A stretch of 9,454 nt of DNA from Ardenticatenia bacterium (GTDB lineage Bacteria; Chloroflexota; Anaerolineae; Aggregatilineales; Aggregatilineaceae). Below, piece by piece: positions 1 to 5,759 of the stretch. Every line of letters begins with the position of its first letter. Positions within the stretch are counted from its first letter, which is position 1. Below the pieces are notes generated by a model, which was not told where the DNA came from, searched no databases, and saw only the letters and a program-made list of their open reading frames with translations. The stretch is from NCBI GenBank assembly GCA_026984385.1, contig JALSSH010000427.1:1-9454 (forward strand). The letters are read 5' to 3'. The translations under genes were made by a program, and so were the position numbers.

Positions 1-1212
1 GGCCACCACCGGACGGATGTTGATCAGCGTCATGGGTGAAAGATTGTCCGTTTCACGGATAGACATACGCTCGCGCACCACGCGCTCCATACGGCGTAAC
101 CCGATCCGCAGCGCGTTTTGGATCAGCTCGCCGACGGTCTTCACACGGCGGTTGCCCAGGTGATCGATATCGTCCGGTTCTTCCAACCCGTTGTTGATCA
201 TGATCATGCGCTCGATCAGGCGCACCAAGTCAAACTTGGTAATGGTGCGGTGTTCGCGCGGCACAATGTCGTCAATACGCAGCCGCTGGTTGAGCTTGTA
301 ACGCCCGACGCGCTCCAAATCATAGCGCCGCTGGTCAAAAAGCTGGCTTTCCAGGTACTCGCGTGCGTTGTCCAACGTGGGCGGGTCGCCCGGGCGCATC
401 CGCTTGTAGAACTCCAGCAAAGCCGCCTCGGCGACGCTTTGCCCTTCGCGCAGCTCCCATTGCGGCTCCATCTTGATCGTACCGAGGATGTATTGGTGAT
501 CGGGGTCGTTGTCCACCTCGCTATAGATCGCCAACAGTTCCTCGTCCGTTCCTTCTTGGATCGGCGAATGGGCGTCGAAGCCGTCGGTCACCGCCGCGAG
601 CGCGCGCAGCAAGATCGTGACGGGGATGGTGCGTTTGCGGTTGAACTTGATCGCCAGGTAGTCGCTTTTGCGCGTCTCGAACTCCATCCACGCGCCGCGA
701 TCGGGGATCAGTTTGGCGGTGGAAAGCCGCCGTCCGGTGGTGCGGTCTTCTTCCGCAGAAAAGTACACCCCCGGGGAGCGGATCAACTGGCTGACGACCA
801 CGCGCTCCGTGCCGTTGATGATGAACGTGCCCTTCGCCGTCATCAAGGGGAAGTCCCCCATGAAAATATCGGCGGTGGTCACCTCATCGCCGGCGGCGCG
901 ATTGACCAGCGCCACCTTGACGTACAAAGGCGCGGCATAGGTGATGTCGCGCTCTAGGCAAATTTCTTCCGGATATTTCGGCTCGCCGAAGTGATAGGTC
1001 AAGCCGAATTCGCGGGCCTCCGGCGTGCTGCCGGGGAAGTAGAGCAGCAGGTCGCCGTTAAAGCTCCGGATGGGGCTAATTTCGTCGAAAAGCTCGGTCA
1101 GCCCCTCTTCGTAAAAGCGCCGAAAAGATTCGAGTTGAATCTCGATCAGGGAGGGCAAGGGATACTCGTCCGTGGTGCGTGCGTAGTTTTTCTCGTCAAG
1201 CCGCCGCAGCAT
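1..1212 (-). CDS. rpoB: DNA-directed RNA polymerase subunit beta (RpoB), N-terminal 404 codons; 3' part lies beyond the left edge
   Basis: The beta subunit forms one pincer of the RNA polymerase core with part of the active site, and carries the rifampicin pocket. The frame is open from an ATG at 1210-1212 to base 1 with no stop, so the gene is cut by the window edge. The start is supported by GAGGAG six bases upstream. Recognisable RpoB stretches include MGDFPLMTAKGTFIINGTER followed by VVVSQLIRSPGVYFS (beta protrusion), the FNRKRTIPVTILLRAL segment, DDIDHLGNRRVKTVGELIQN, and LSPMTLINIRPVVA at the truncated end. The cut falls just before the residues that form rifampicin cluster I, so resistance positions cannot be read. 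The family is usually about 1100-1350 aa. No ribosomal protein gene (rplJ/rplL) precedes it; its upstream neighbour is the divergent fmdB gene. The identification is near certain. Confidence 0.98.
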   Translation of the reverse strand, partial: MLRRLDEKNYARTTDEYPLPSLIEIQLESFRRFYEEGLTELFDEISPIRSFNGDLLLYFPGSTPEAREFGLTYHFGEPKYPEEICLERDITYAAPLYVKVALVNRAAGDEVTTADIFMGDFPLMTAKGTFIINGTERVVVSQLIRSPGVYFSAEEDRTTGRRLSTAKLIPDRGAWMEFETRKSDYLAIKFNRKRTIPVTILLRALAAVTDGFDAHSPIQEGTDEELLAIYSEVDNDPDHQYILGTIKMEPQWELREGQSVAEAALLEFYKRMRPGDPPTLDNAREYLESQLFDQRRYDLERVGRYKLNQRLRIDDIVPREHRTITKFDLVRLIERMIMINNGLEEPDDIDHLGNRRVKTVGELIQNALRIGLRRMERVVRERMSIRETDNLSPMTLINIRPVVA

Positions 1213-1376
1213 TCAATACTCCTCGATGACACTCAGTCAGCGAACACCAACCACCAGACAGCTAGAAACGCCATGCGACAAGGGAGGCGCTAAAGAAGGG
1301 TCTCCTTAGCCGATTTCGGATCGATGGATAGAGGTCAGCATACCTATAAAACGTCACTAGGGGTTCAAGAACTTGT

Positions 1377-1404
1377 ATTATAGCACGGAAAAAGGGGCAG
1401 TCAA
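1377..1404 (-). promoter_or_regulatory. sigma70-type promoter for rpoB
   Basis: On the minus strand a -35 TTGACT (1399-1404) and a perfect -10 TATAAT (1377-1382) are separated by 16 bp. The predicted transcript start is near 1370, giving a leader of about 158 nt before the rpoB ATG. The match is strong, but it is a sequence prediction only. Confidence 0.72.
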
Positions 1405-1434
1405 TTGAATTTTGCCGAATTTTTGGCCTTGCTC

Positions 1435-1463
1435 TTGAAGGGGAGCGTAAAGTTCTGTATACT
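1435..1463 (+). promoter_or_regulatory. sigma70-type promoter for the FmdB-family gene
   Basis: A -35 TTGAAG (1435-1440) and -10 TATACT (1458-1463) have the optimal 17-bp spacing. The predicted start near 1470 leaves a leader of about 31 nt before the ATG at 1501. It stands back to back with the rpoB promoter, with 30 bp between the two -35 boxes, so the two could share regulation. Confidence 0.7.
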
Positions 1464-1500
1464 CTGCGCATGGAAGAAAGCGGTTTTGAGGTGAGGCAAA

Positions 1501-1815
1501 ATGCCAATCTATACCTACCAGTGTGATGAGTGTGGTGTGCGCTTTGATGTCCGGCAAAAATTTTCCGACGAGCCGATCTCGGTCTGCCCGGAGTGCGGCG
1601 GACACACTCACCGTGTGCCACAGCCTGTAGGTATTGTTTTTAAGGGATCGGGCTGGTACGTTAAGGACAGCAAAGGCAGCAACAAGCTCGCCGTCCCGGG
1701 CAAACGCCAAGATGATACGTCGGCGAAATCCGACGCTGCCGACAGTAAATCGGCGAACTCAACTTCATCGGCGGCCTCAAGCTCCACAAGCAACACCGCG
1801 ACAGAAAACAAATAG
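1501..1815 (+). CDS. FmdB-family zinc-ribbon protein
   Basis: This 104-aa protein begins MPIYTYQCDECG, the hallmark of the FmdB putative regulatory zinc-ribbon family. Two CxxC knuckles, C8-C11 and C29-C32, would hold one zinc ion. The usual conserved segment continues through V(G)IVFKGSGWYVKD at about residues 43-56. The rest (about 57-104) is a low-complexity Ser/Ala/Asp/Asn/Thr tail, probably disordered. The start is fixed by GAGGTGA six bases upstream of the ATG. The biochemical role of the family is not settled; the name comes from a gene near formamidase in a methylotroph, and a role in regulation or nucleic-acid binding is only assumed. It is the only plus-strand gene in the window, divergent from rpoB, and ends before a strong hairpin terminator. 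Confidence 0.93.
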   Translation: MPIYTYQCDECGVRFDVRQKFSDEPISVCPECGGHTHRVPQPVGIVFKGSGWYVKDSKGSNKLAVPGKRQDDTSAKSDAADSKSANSTSSAASSSTSNTATENK

Positions 1816-1842
1816 CGCGCTTGGGACTGCACAACGGTTACG

Positions 1843-1874
1843 AAAAAGGCGGCTTTGTCCAAAGCCGCCTTTTT
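1843..1874. terminator. bidirectional rho-independent terminator
   Basis: A perfect 14-bp stem (1843-1856 with 1861-1874) closes a 4-nt loop. The inner nine pairs are GC-rich (GGCGGCTTT / AAAGCCGCC) and the outer five are A-T. On the plus strand the stem runs into Ts up to 1875, and on the minus strand the A run at 1843-1847 reads as Ts. It lies between the convergent fmdB (ends 1815) and the minus-strand unknown gene (ends 1902), and can stop both. Confidence 0.93.
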
Positions 1875-1901
1875 TCGCGAAATATCGGCGGCCAACAGAA
1901 A

Positions 1902-2204
1902 CTAAAGCTGAAAGCCTTTGCTATTGGCACGGACGATTTTCTGCTGATAATTCTCCACATATTCCAACAGTTGCTCGTGGAGCTTTCCCCACTCGGGGCT
2001 GGCAAGCACCTTCCGCATGGTGGGGAGATCATCGGCCACGCCCTCCATCAAAATTTGCGGGCATTCCCCATAAATCGCCAACCACGCGGAGGTCAGTTGC
2101 AACCCCAACCGTTTCATCCCCGGCCCGAATTCTCGCACGATAAATTCAAAATACTCTTGATCGCGCCCTTGTTTGATGTCCCAGGTCAGTAAGAGCTTGA
2201 CCAT
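1902..2204 (-). CDS. uncharacterised 100-aa protein, possibly a dimeric alpha/beta-barrel (NIPSNAP/ABM-like) fold
   Basis: I do not recognise a named family with certainty. The protein starts MVKLLLTWDIKQGRDQEYFE, a hydrophobic first strand followed by a charged helix. It continues with a second strand-like segment (LTSAWLAIYGECPQILMEGV) and a helix ending in EQLLEYVENYQQKIV. This beta-alpha-beta-beta-alpha order and the length of about 100 aa fit the small ferredoxin-like dimeric barrels, but that is an inference from pattern. It has no signal peptide, membrane segment or cysteine pair; its one Cys is near residue 48. An AAGGA lies 11 bases before the ATG. It follows the MBL-fold gene by 46 bp on the same strand, probably co-transcribed, and shares the bidirectional terminator with fmdB. 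Confidence 0.8.
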   Translation of the reverse strand: MVKLLLTWDIKQGRDQEYFEFIVREFGPGMKRLGLQLTSAWLAIYGECPQILMEGVADDLPTMRKVLASPEWGKLHEQLLEYVENYQQKIVRANSKGFQL

Positions 2205-2250
2205 CGTCGCGTTTGTCCTTGAACCCCGTTGCCACCCAACCTACCACGCC

Positions 2251-2889
2251 TCAATGCTGATAGTCCAACAGCACAACTTGCGTCTGCTCCGGCAAGGTGC
2301 TGGCCGAGACGCGCAAATATCCTTCCGCTTCCACCTGGCTCACGCCCATTTCCTTTAAGAAGCGATCCACAGGGTCGAGTTGCATACCCCGCAGCGCGTC
2401 GGTCTGAAAGTGCATCGGAACGACAATGCGCGGCTCTAACAAACTCACCACTTCGGCTGCCTGACTGGAGCTGAGCGCACCACCGCCGCCTACCGGCAAC
2501 AGCACCACATCCGCGCTACCCAGTGCGTCCACCATTCTTTGATCGGGGACGTGGTCAAGATCGCCCAGATGAACAAGCGTCAGCCCGTTGAAGTCAAAAA
2601 CATAGACGACGTTACGCCGTGGAGATTCTTGGGTCGGGTCAAACGTGGCAACGCCTGTGATAAAAACGCCCCCGATCTCGTATTCCCCAGGCCCTGCGAT
2701 AATGTGCTTGACGCCGCGCACCGCTTCTACGTTGTTATGGCCGGGGGCATCGTGGCTGACCGTGACGATTTCCGCTTTCAGGCGCGGCACTTCGTAGCCC
2801 AAATCTGCGTCGAAGGGGTCCATCACAATAGCGGCGCGTCCGCGCTCTGTGACCCGAAAACAACTATGTCCGTACCAGGTAATGTCCAT
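2251..2889 (-). CDS. MBL-fold metallo-hydrolase, UlaG-like (Lactamase_B_3 type), with an altered metal-binding motif
   Basis: This 212-aa cytoplasmic protein has the layout of small UlaG/UPF0173-like metallo-beta-lactamase proteins. The N-terminal strand MDITWYGHSCFRV contains the GHSCF motif (H8), followed by MDPF (D24). The region that normally reads HxHxDH is S-H-D-A-P-G-H-N-N (45-53): H46 and H51 are present, but the position of the second histidine is Ala48 and that of the Asp is Gly50. Later features are kept: GPGEYEIGG (66-74), HLGDL with H107 and D110, LLPVGGGG (130-137), and PMHF with H160. Substrate unknown; family members are annotated as Zn- or Mn-dependent hydrolases. The ATG has only a weak GGGGCAGG directly before it and there is no alternative upstream start in frame. 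It has its own promoter and is followed by the 100-aa unknown gene. Confidence 0.9.
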   Translation of the reverse strand: MDITWYGHSCFRVTERGRAAIVMDPFDADLGYEVPRLKAEIVTVSHDAPGHNNVEAVRGVKHIIAGPGEYEIGGVFITGVATFDPTQESPRRNVVYVFDFNGLTLVHLGDLDHVPDQRMVDALGSADVVLLPVGGGGALSSSQAAEVVSLLEPRIVVPMHFQTDALRGMQLDPVDRFLKEMGVSQVEAEGYLRVSASTLPEQTQVVLLDYQH

Positions 2890-2951
2890 CCTGCCCCATC
2901 TTGTGTGAATGCGTTTCTGACGTATGCTATGGCGCGTGGGAAAGCGTCGAA

Positions 2952-2981
2952 ATTATAACCTGATGTGCCGTCCCCCGCCAA
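2952..2981 (-). promoter_or_regulatory. sigma70-type promoter for the MBL-fold gene and its downstream partner
   Basis: On the minus strand TTGGCG (2976-2981) and a perfect TATAAT (2952-2957) are 18 bp apart. The predicted start near 2945 gives a leader of about 56 nt before the ATG at 2889. The remaining spacer up to the hairpin at 3102 holds no other feature I can support. Confidence 0.6.
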
Positions 2982-3101
2982 AATCCGCGTGATCGCATCA
3001 ATAGGCGCGCCAAGAACTTTGCATCCCATGTGGAAAATGGAGAGGGTATCGAAGCGAAGTTGGCGGCAGAGCCGCGCGAGTATGGGGAGCGTTCTTACTA
3101 A

Positions 3102-3126
3102 GGGGCGGAGACTGTGTCCCCGCCCC
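3102..3126 (-). terminator. hairpin ending the RR1-HK1-SHOCT-PepSY gene group
   Basis: The arms 3102-3112 and 3116-3126 form an 11-bp GC-rich stem with a 3-nt loop, 11 bp after the stop of the PepSY-like gene. In the minus-strand RNA the one non-Watson-Crick position is a G-U wobble, while in the plus-strand RNA it would be an A-C mismatch. The downstream run is TTAGTAAG rather than a clean T tract, so termination may be weak, or the stem may mainly protect the 3' end. Confidence 0.55.
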
Positions 3127-3137
3127 CATCCAATGCA

Positions 3138-4001
3138 TTAGTCGTGCGCCGCGCTTTCGACATGCTCCATGCCCAGGAATTGGCCGTGCCAGTTGTGCAA
3201 CCACACTTGGCCGGTGTACCCATTCACGCTCAACATCCCGACAATCTCACCGTCGCGCAAAATATGCAGCGTGTAGTAGCCGTAAAACGCAGTGGCTTCC
3301 GGATCGGCATTGAAGGCTGGATACGCGCGCGCCAAAAAGTCTTGCGCAGCCGTGTAAGCATCTTCCGCGCTCAGCGGCATATCTACACCGTCCGCGTCAG
3401 TGGGCACGCCCCACGTGCCCCCCATCATGCCGCCACGTCCCATCATGCCGAACTCGCCCAGCTCGCCGCGCATCCCATAGCGTAAGTTCCACATCATGTT
3501 CGGGCCATACTCCGGCATCACCGCGCCGCTTGCGGGGTCAATAAGAAACTCGAACGCACCACGCCCGCTCTCACGCTCTACCGCCAGGGCGTAAAACTGA
3601 TTGTCGAACTGCATCACTTCGCCCAGCGCCAAGTTGTCATCTTCCCACGCAGCGATAAAACGCTCGGCCACCGTGCGTGCCTCGTCCAGCGAGTTCACGG
3701 ACCCCGCCGCCTCAAAACGCGGCCAGCCGTTCATCATCTCACCGAAGGGGCAATCTTCGTCCATCATGCCCAAGCCGCCCATGCCATAGCCGCCATAGCC
3801 GCCCATCATGCCTTGGCCGTTCCTCCCATAACCGTTCATCATGCCCGGGCCGCCCATGCCATAGCCGCCTTCTCCACAGGGACGCTCACCGTTCGGGCCT
3901 TGGGCATAGGCCACCCAGCCGGAAACGCCCGCAAAAGCCAACCCGAGCGCCAAAAGGATCGCGCCCAACGCCCAAACCTTACGCTGCTTATGTGTAGTCA
4001 T
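3138..4001 (-). CDS. membrane-anchored Met/Gly-rich protein with two PepSY-like domains, possible metal binding
   Basis: This 287-aa protein starts with a basic stretch and a hydrophobic segment (about 10-33, ending GWVAYAQG) that is a signal peptide or membrane anchor. Residues 40-95 form a Gly/Met/Tyr-rich region with ten methionines (49, 54, 55, 65, 66, 74, 79, 80, 89, 90) and Cys42 and Cys84. Residues 101-163 (DEARTVAERFIAAW to FLIDPASGAV) and 209-276 (AEDAYTAAQDFLARAY to LSVNGYTGQVWLHNWHG) look like two divergent PepSY/YpeB-type domains. The linker between them carries seven more methionines (169-193), and the C-terminus has four histidines. The start is one base after the stop of the SHOCT gene (TAAGATG), with AGAGGAG 11 bases upstream, so translation is probably coupled. 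Function unknown. The Met-rich segments and the co-transcribed sensor suggest extracytoplasmic soft-metal binding, which is inference. Confidence 0.85.
   Translation of the reverse strand: MTTHKQRKVWALGAILLALGLAFAGVSGWVAYAQGPNGERPCGEGGYGMGGPGMMNGYGRNGQGMMGGYGGYGMGGLGMMDEDCPFGEMMNGWPRFEAAGSVNSLDEARTVAERFIAAWEDDNLALGEVMQFDNQFYALAVERESGRGAFEFLIDPASGAVMPEYGPNMMWNLRYGMRGELGEFGMMGRGGMMGGTWGVPTDADGVDMPLSAEDAYTAAQDFLARAYPAFNADPEATAFYGYYTLHILRDGEIVGMLSVNGYTGQVWLHNWHGQFLGMEHVESAAHD
3762..3794. repeat. intragenic direct repeat, copy 1 (33 bp)
   Basis: This copy matches 3837-3869 at 31 of 33 bases, including 21 identical bases in a row. The offset is 75 bp, exactly 25 codons. It encodes GGYGMGGLGMM (residues 70-80) of the Met/Gly-rich protein. 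Confidence 0.9.
3837..3869. repeat. intragenic direct repeat, copy 2 (33 bp)
   Basis: This is the partner of 3762-3794. It encodes GGYGMGGPGMM (residues 45-55). The two mismatches are adjacent and change Leu to Pro, indicating recent in-frame expansion of the Met-rich segment. Confidence 0.9.
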
Positions 4002-4002
4002 C

Positions 4003-4242
4003 TTAGCCTTCGCTCCTCTTTGCTTTTTTCACTTTGCGCGCCACCATAGCGCCCAAATCCTCGACCGTCTCATAGCCCAAATCTTCCAACAATGCGAGAT
4101 ACTCCTCGCGTGAAATCTCGCCGGCAGCATAACGTCGCTGCACAATTTCCAACGGACTGACGCCGCCGCTTTCGCCGTGTGTGTGGCCGTGGTGGGCGTC
4201 TTCGTGCTCACGACGCCCAAACAAACCGTGTGACATACACAT
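4003..4242 (-). CDS. small soluble SHOCT-domain protein with a Met/Cys/His-rich N-terminus
   Basis: This 79-aa protein has no membrane segment. Its N-terminus starts Met-Cys-Met and contains histidines at 5, 13, 17, 18, 20 and 22, including HHGHTH. A SHOCT module (short C-terminal domain) follows at about 30-60, with EIVQRRYAAGEISREEYLAL. It ends in a basic tail (VARKVKKAKR). I chose the ATG at 4240-4242 because GAGGGAG (4251-4257) is 8 bases away. A GTG at 4246-4248 would add two residues; it shares one base with the stop of the upstream gene but is only 2 bases from the ribosome site. SHOCT domains are thought to mediate oligomerisation or nucleic-acid contacts; no enzymatic role is known. 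The N-terminal cluster could bind a metal ion. It is a paralogue of the next gene upstream. Confidence 0.88.
   Translation of the reverse strand: MCMSHGLFGRREHEDAHHGHTHGESGGVSPLEIVQRRYAAGEISREEYLALLEDLGYETVEDLGAMVARKVKKAKRSEG
4071..4150. repeat. SHOCT-coding direct repeat, copy 1 (80 bp)
   Basis: This 80-bp segment of the soluble SHOCT gene matches 4301-4380 at 66 of 80 bases by my hand alignment, with no gaps. Much of the difference is silent, so the protein sequence has been kept by selection since the duplication. Confidence 0.9.
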
Positions 4243-4247
4243 CTTCA

Positions 4248-4550
4248 CTACTCCCTCTTGAGCTTACGGGCCAGCGCAGCGTCCAGCTCATCGGCTGCCT
4301 CATAGCCCAAATCCTCCAACAACGCCAGATACTCCTCGCGCGAAATCTCACCGCGCGCATAGCGACGCTTGACGATCTCCGGCGCGCTGCTCGTTTCCGA
4401 TGGGTGAGTGCTACGGCGTGACGCGGTGTTTTCGCCGCTGCTTCCGCTGAACTGCCGCACACCCCAAAGGAAAAGCAACGCCACACCGAGCCAGAAGATG
4501 ATCATCCACCAACCTCCCATCCACCAACCGTGTCCATCAAACCAATGCAT
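4248..4550 (-). CDS. SHOCT-domain membrane protein
   Basis: This 100-aa protein starts MHWFDGHGWWMGGWWMIIFW, a Trp/His/Met-rich lead into one transmembrane helix (about 12-31). A Ser/Thr-rich linker (34-56) and a C-terminal SHOCT module (about 57-90, EIVKRRYARGEISREEYLAL) follow. This arrangement is common in small proteins near metal-resistance genes. The ribosome site is excellent: AGGAGGTG five bases before the ATG. Its stop (TAG) abuts the next SHOCT gene, so translation is likely coupled. Its SHOCT segment is 82% identical at the DNA level to that of the next gene (66 of 80 bases), so one copy arose from the other fairly recently. The first gene after HK1, it is separated from it by an 88-bp spacer with a possible operator. 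Confidence 0.88.
   Translation of the reverse strand: MHWFDGHGWWMGGWWMIIFWLGVALLFLWGVRQFSGSSGENTASRRSTHPSETSSAPEIVKRRYARGEISREEYLALLEDLGYEAADELDAALARKLKRE
4301..4380. repeat. SHOCT-coding direct repeat, copy 2 (80 bp)
   Basis: This is the partner of 4071-4150, 230 bp away, inside the membrane-anchored SHOCT gene. The similarity fades outside the SHOCT coding segment, so the two proteins share the module but not the N-terminus. Confidence 0.9.
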
Positions 4551-4597
4551 ACCCGCACCTCCTCGTTACCTGTCTGCTTCAGAGGATAGGTCGGGTT

Positions 4598-4636
4598 CTT
4601 AAAGCTAGGATGTAGCTTTTATGAAGTTGGTGTAAA
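4598..4636 (-). promoter_or_regulatory. candidate response-regulator operator: four hexamers at 11-bp spacing
   Basis: Read on the minus strand, TTTACA, TTCATA, TACATC and TTTAAG begin at 4636, 4625, 4614 and 4603, each exactly 11 bp apart. OmpR/PhoB-type regulators bind tandem half-sites with about this spacing. A -10-like TATCCT lies at 4583-4588 without a good -35, as expected for an activator-dependent promoter. RR1 would be the natural regulator of the SHOCT-SHOCT-PepSY genes. The outer two hexamers match poorly, so this is tentative. Confidence 0.4.
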
Positions 4637-4638
4637 GT

Positions 4639-5748
4639 TCAGCTCAGAGGGAGTTCGAGGATAAAGGTGCTGCCCTGGCCCAGCCCCGCGCTTTCGGCCC
4701 ACAAACGGCCTTCGTGCGCCTCCACGATATGGCGGGCGATGGTCAGCCCGACCCCGCTTCCACCGCCTGCCGTGCGCGAACGGGACTTGTCCACGCGATA
4801 AAAGCGTTGAAAGACGCGCGTCAGGTCTTCCGACGCCAAGCCAATGCCGGTATCTTGCACGGCCAGGCGCACGCTTGCCTCGGTGCGGCTCACGGTCACA
4901 GTCACCGAGCCGCCCGAGGGGGTGTATTGGAGCGCGTTACCCAACAAGTTGGTGATCACTTGCTCGATGCGGTCACGGTCTACGCGCACCCACAAGGCCT
5001 CTTCCGCACCCTGCAAGGTCAAGGCTACGCCCTTGTCCACGAACTGCGGACGCAAGCGCGCGATGACCGTCGCGACGATCTCGCGCAGATTGCGCGGGTG
5101 CAGGTCCAACGCCAGCGCCCCCGCTTCGGCACGAGAAAGTTCTTGCAGATCGTGCACCAGCCGCTGCAAGCGCTCTGCCTCACAATAGATGAGCTGGAAC
5201 GTCTCCGGCGTGGCCGGAATGATGCCATCTTGCAAACCTTCCATATAGCCCTTGATGCTCGCTAAGGGTGTTTTCAGCTCGTGGCTCACATCGCCGATCA
5301 GACGCTGACGCATCGACTCGGTGGCGGCCAGTTTTTGCGCCATGCAATTAAAGCTTTCCACCAGCTCGCCCAGCTCGTCGTCGCTGGGCGCTTGCAAACG
5401 CTGCTCGTAGTGCCCTTCGGCGATGTGGTGGCTTGCCTCAGCCACCTGACGGATCGGCTTGACAATGCGCGAGCTGACCAGCCAGCTCACCAGCGCGGCG
5501 GTGAACATCGCGGCAATACCCGCTTGCCACAAAGCGCTGCGCACCGACTCGCGGAAGTCCCGCTCGATCTCTTGGTCTAGCCCCGCCATCATCATGTTGT
5601 GTTGCTCGGGGTTGCGCATCATCGCGCCGCCCCGCATCCGCATCGAAAAGGTTTCCGGCGCCACAAAAGCCGTAGAAAAAGCCAACACCAACAAGGCCAC
5701 CGCCCCTACGAACAGATGTGAAATGAAAAACTTCCAGCCCAAATTCAT
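4639..5748 (-). CDS. sensor histidine kinase HK1 (BaeS-like) with a short Met-rich sensor loop
   Basis: This 369-aa membrane kinase would phosphorylate RR1, encoded just upstream. TM1 is at about 7-30, an outer loop at 31-72, TM2 at 73-93, HAMP at 92-145, and HisKA starts at about 145 with the phosphoacceptor H156 in SHELKTPLASI. The ATPase domain has the N box (N267, N271 in NLLGNALQYTP), G1 (DTGIGL, 299-304), F box (VFQRFYRVD) and G2 (GSGVGLTIA), so it looks fully active. The outer loop is only about 42 residues and holds seven methionines (36, 38, 43, 44, 52, 53, 54) and His50, too small for a folded PAS or Cache domain. The start follows RR1 by 11 bp with AGAGGG in the gap. The stimulus is inferred to be a metal such as Cu or Ag; misfolded-envelope sensing is an alternative. 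Confidence 0.94.
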   Translation of the reverse strand: MNLGWKFFISHLFVGAVALLVLAFSTAFVAPETFSMRMRGGAMMRNPEQHNMMMAGLDQEIERDFRESVRSALWQAGIAAMFTAALVSWLVSSRIVKPIRQVAEASHHIAEGHYEQRLQAPSDDELGELVESFNCMAQKLAATESMRQRLIGDVSHELKTPLASIKGYMEGLQDGIIPATPETFQLIYCEAERLQRLVHDLQELSRAEAGALALDLHPRNLREIVATVIARLRPQFVDKGVALTLQGAEEALWVRVDRDRIEQVITNLLGNALQYTPSGGSVTVTVSRTEASVRLAVQDTGIGLASEDLTRVFQRFYRVDKSRSRTAGGGSGVGLTIARHIVEAHEGRLWAESAGLGQGSTFILELPLS

Positions 5749-5759
5749 CTCTTCGCCCT

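Noticed and set aside
118..957. 279-codon plus-strand open frame opposite rpoB
   Set aside because: It lies wholly antisense to the unmistakable rpoB frame, has low-complexity composition expected from a GC-rich shadow frame, and has no ribosome site.
1306..1341. 11-codon open frame (minus strand) in the rpoB leader, possible leader peptide
   Set aside because: No ribosome site before its ATG, no run of regulatory codons, and no clear alternative hairpins; likely chance.
3762..3869. CRISPR-like repeat array
   Set aside because: Only two copies, in frame inside a coding gene and encoding Gly/Met-rich protein repeats; no spacers.
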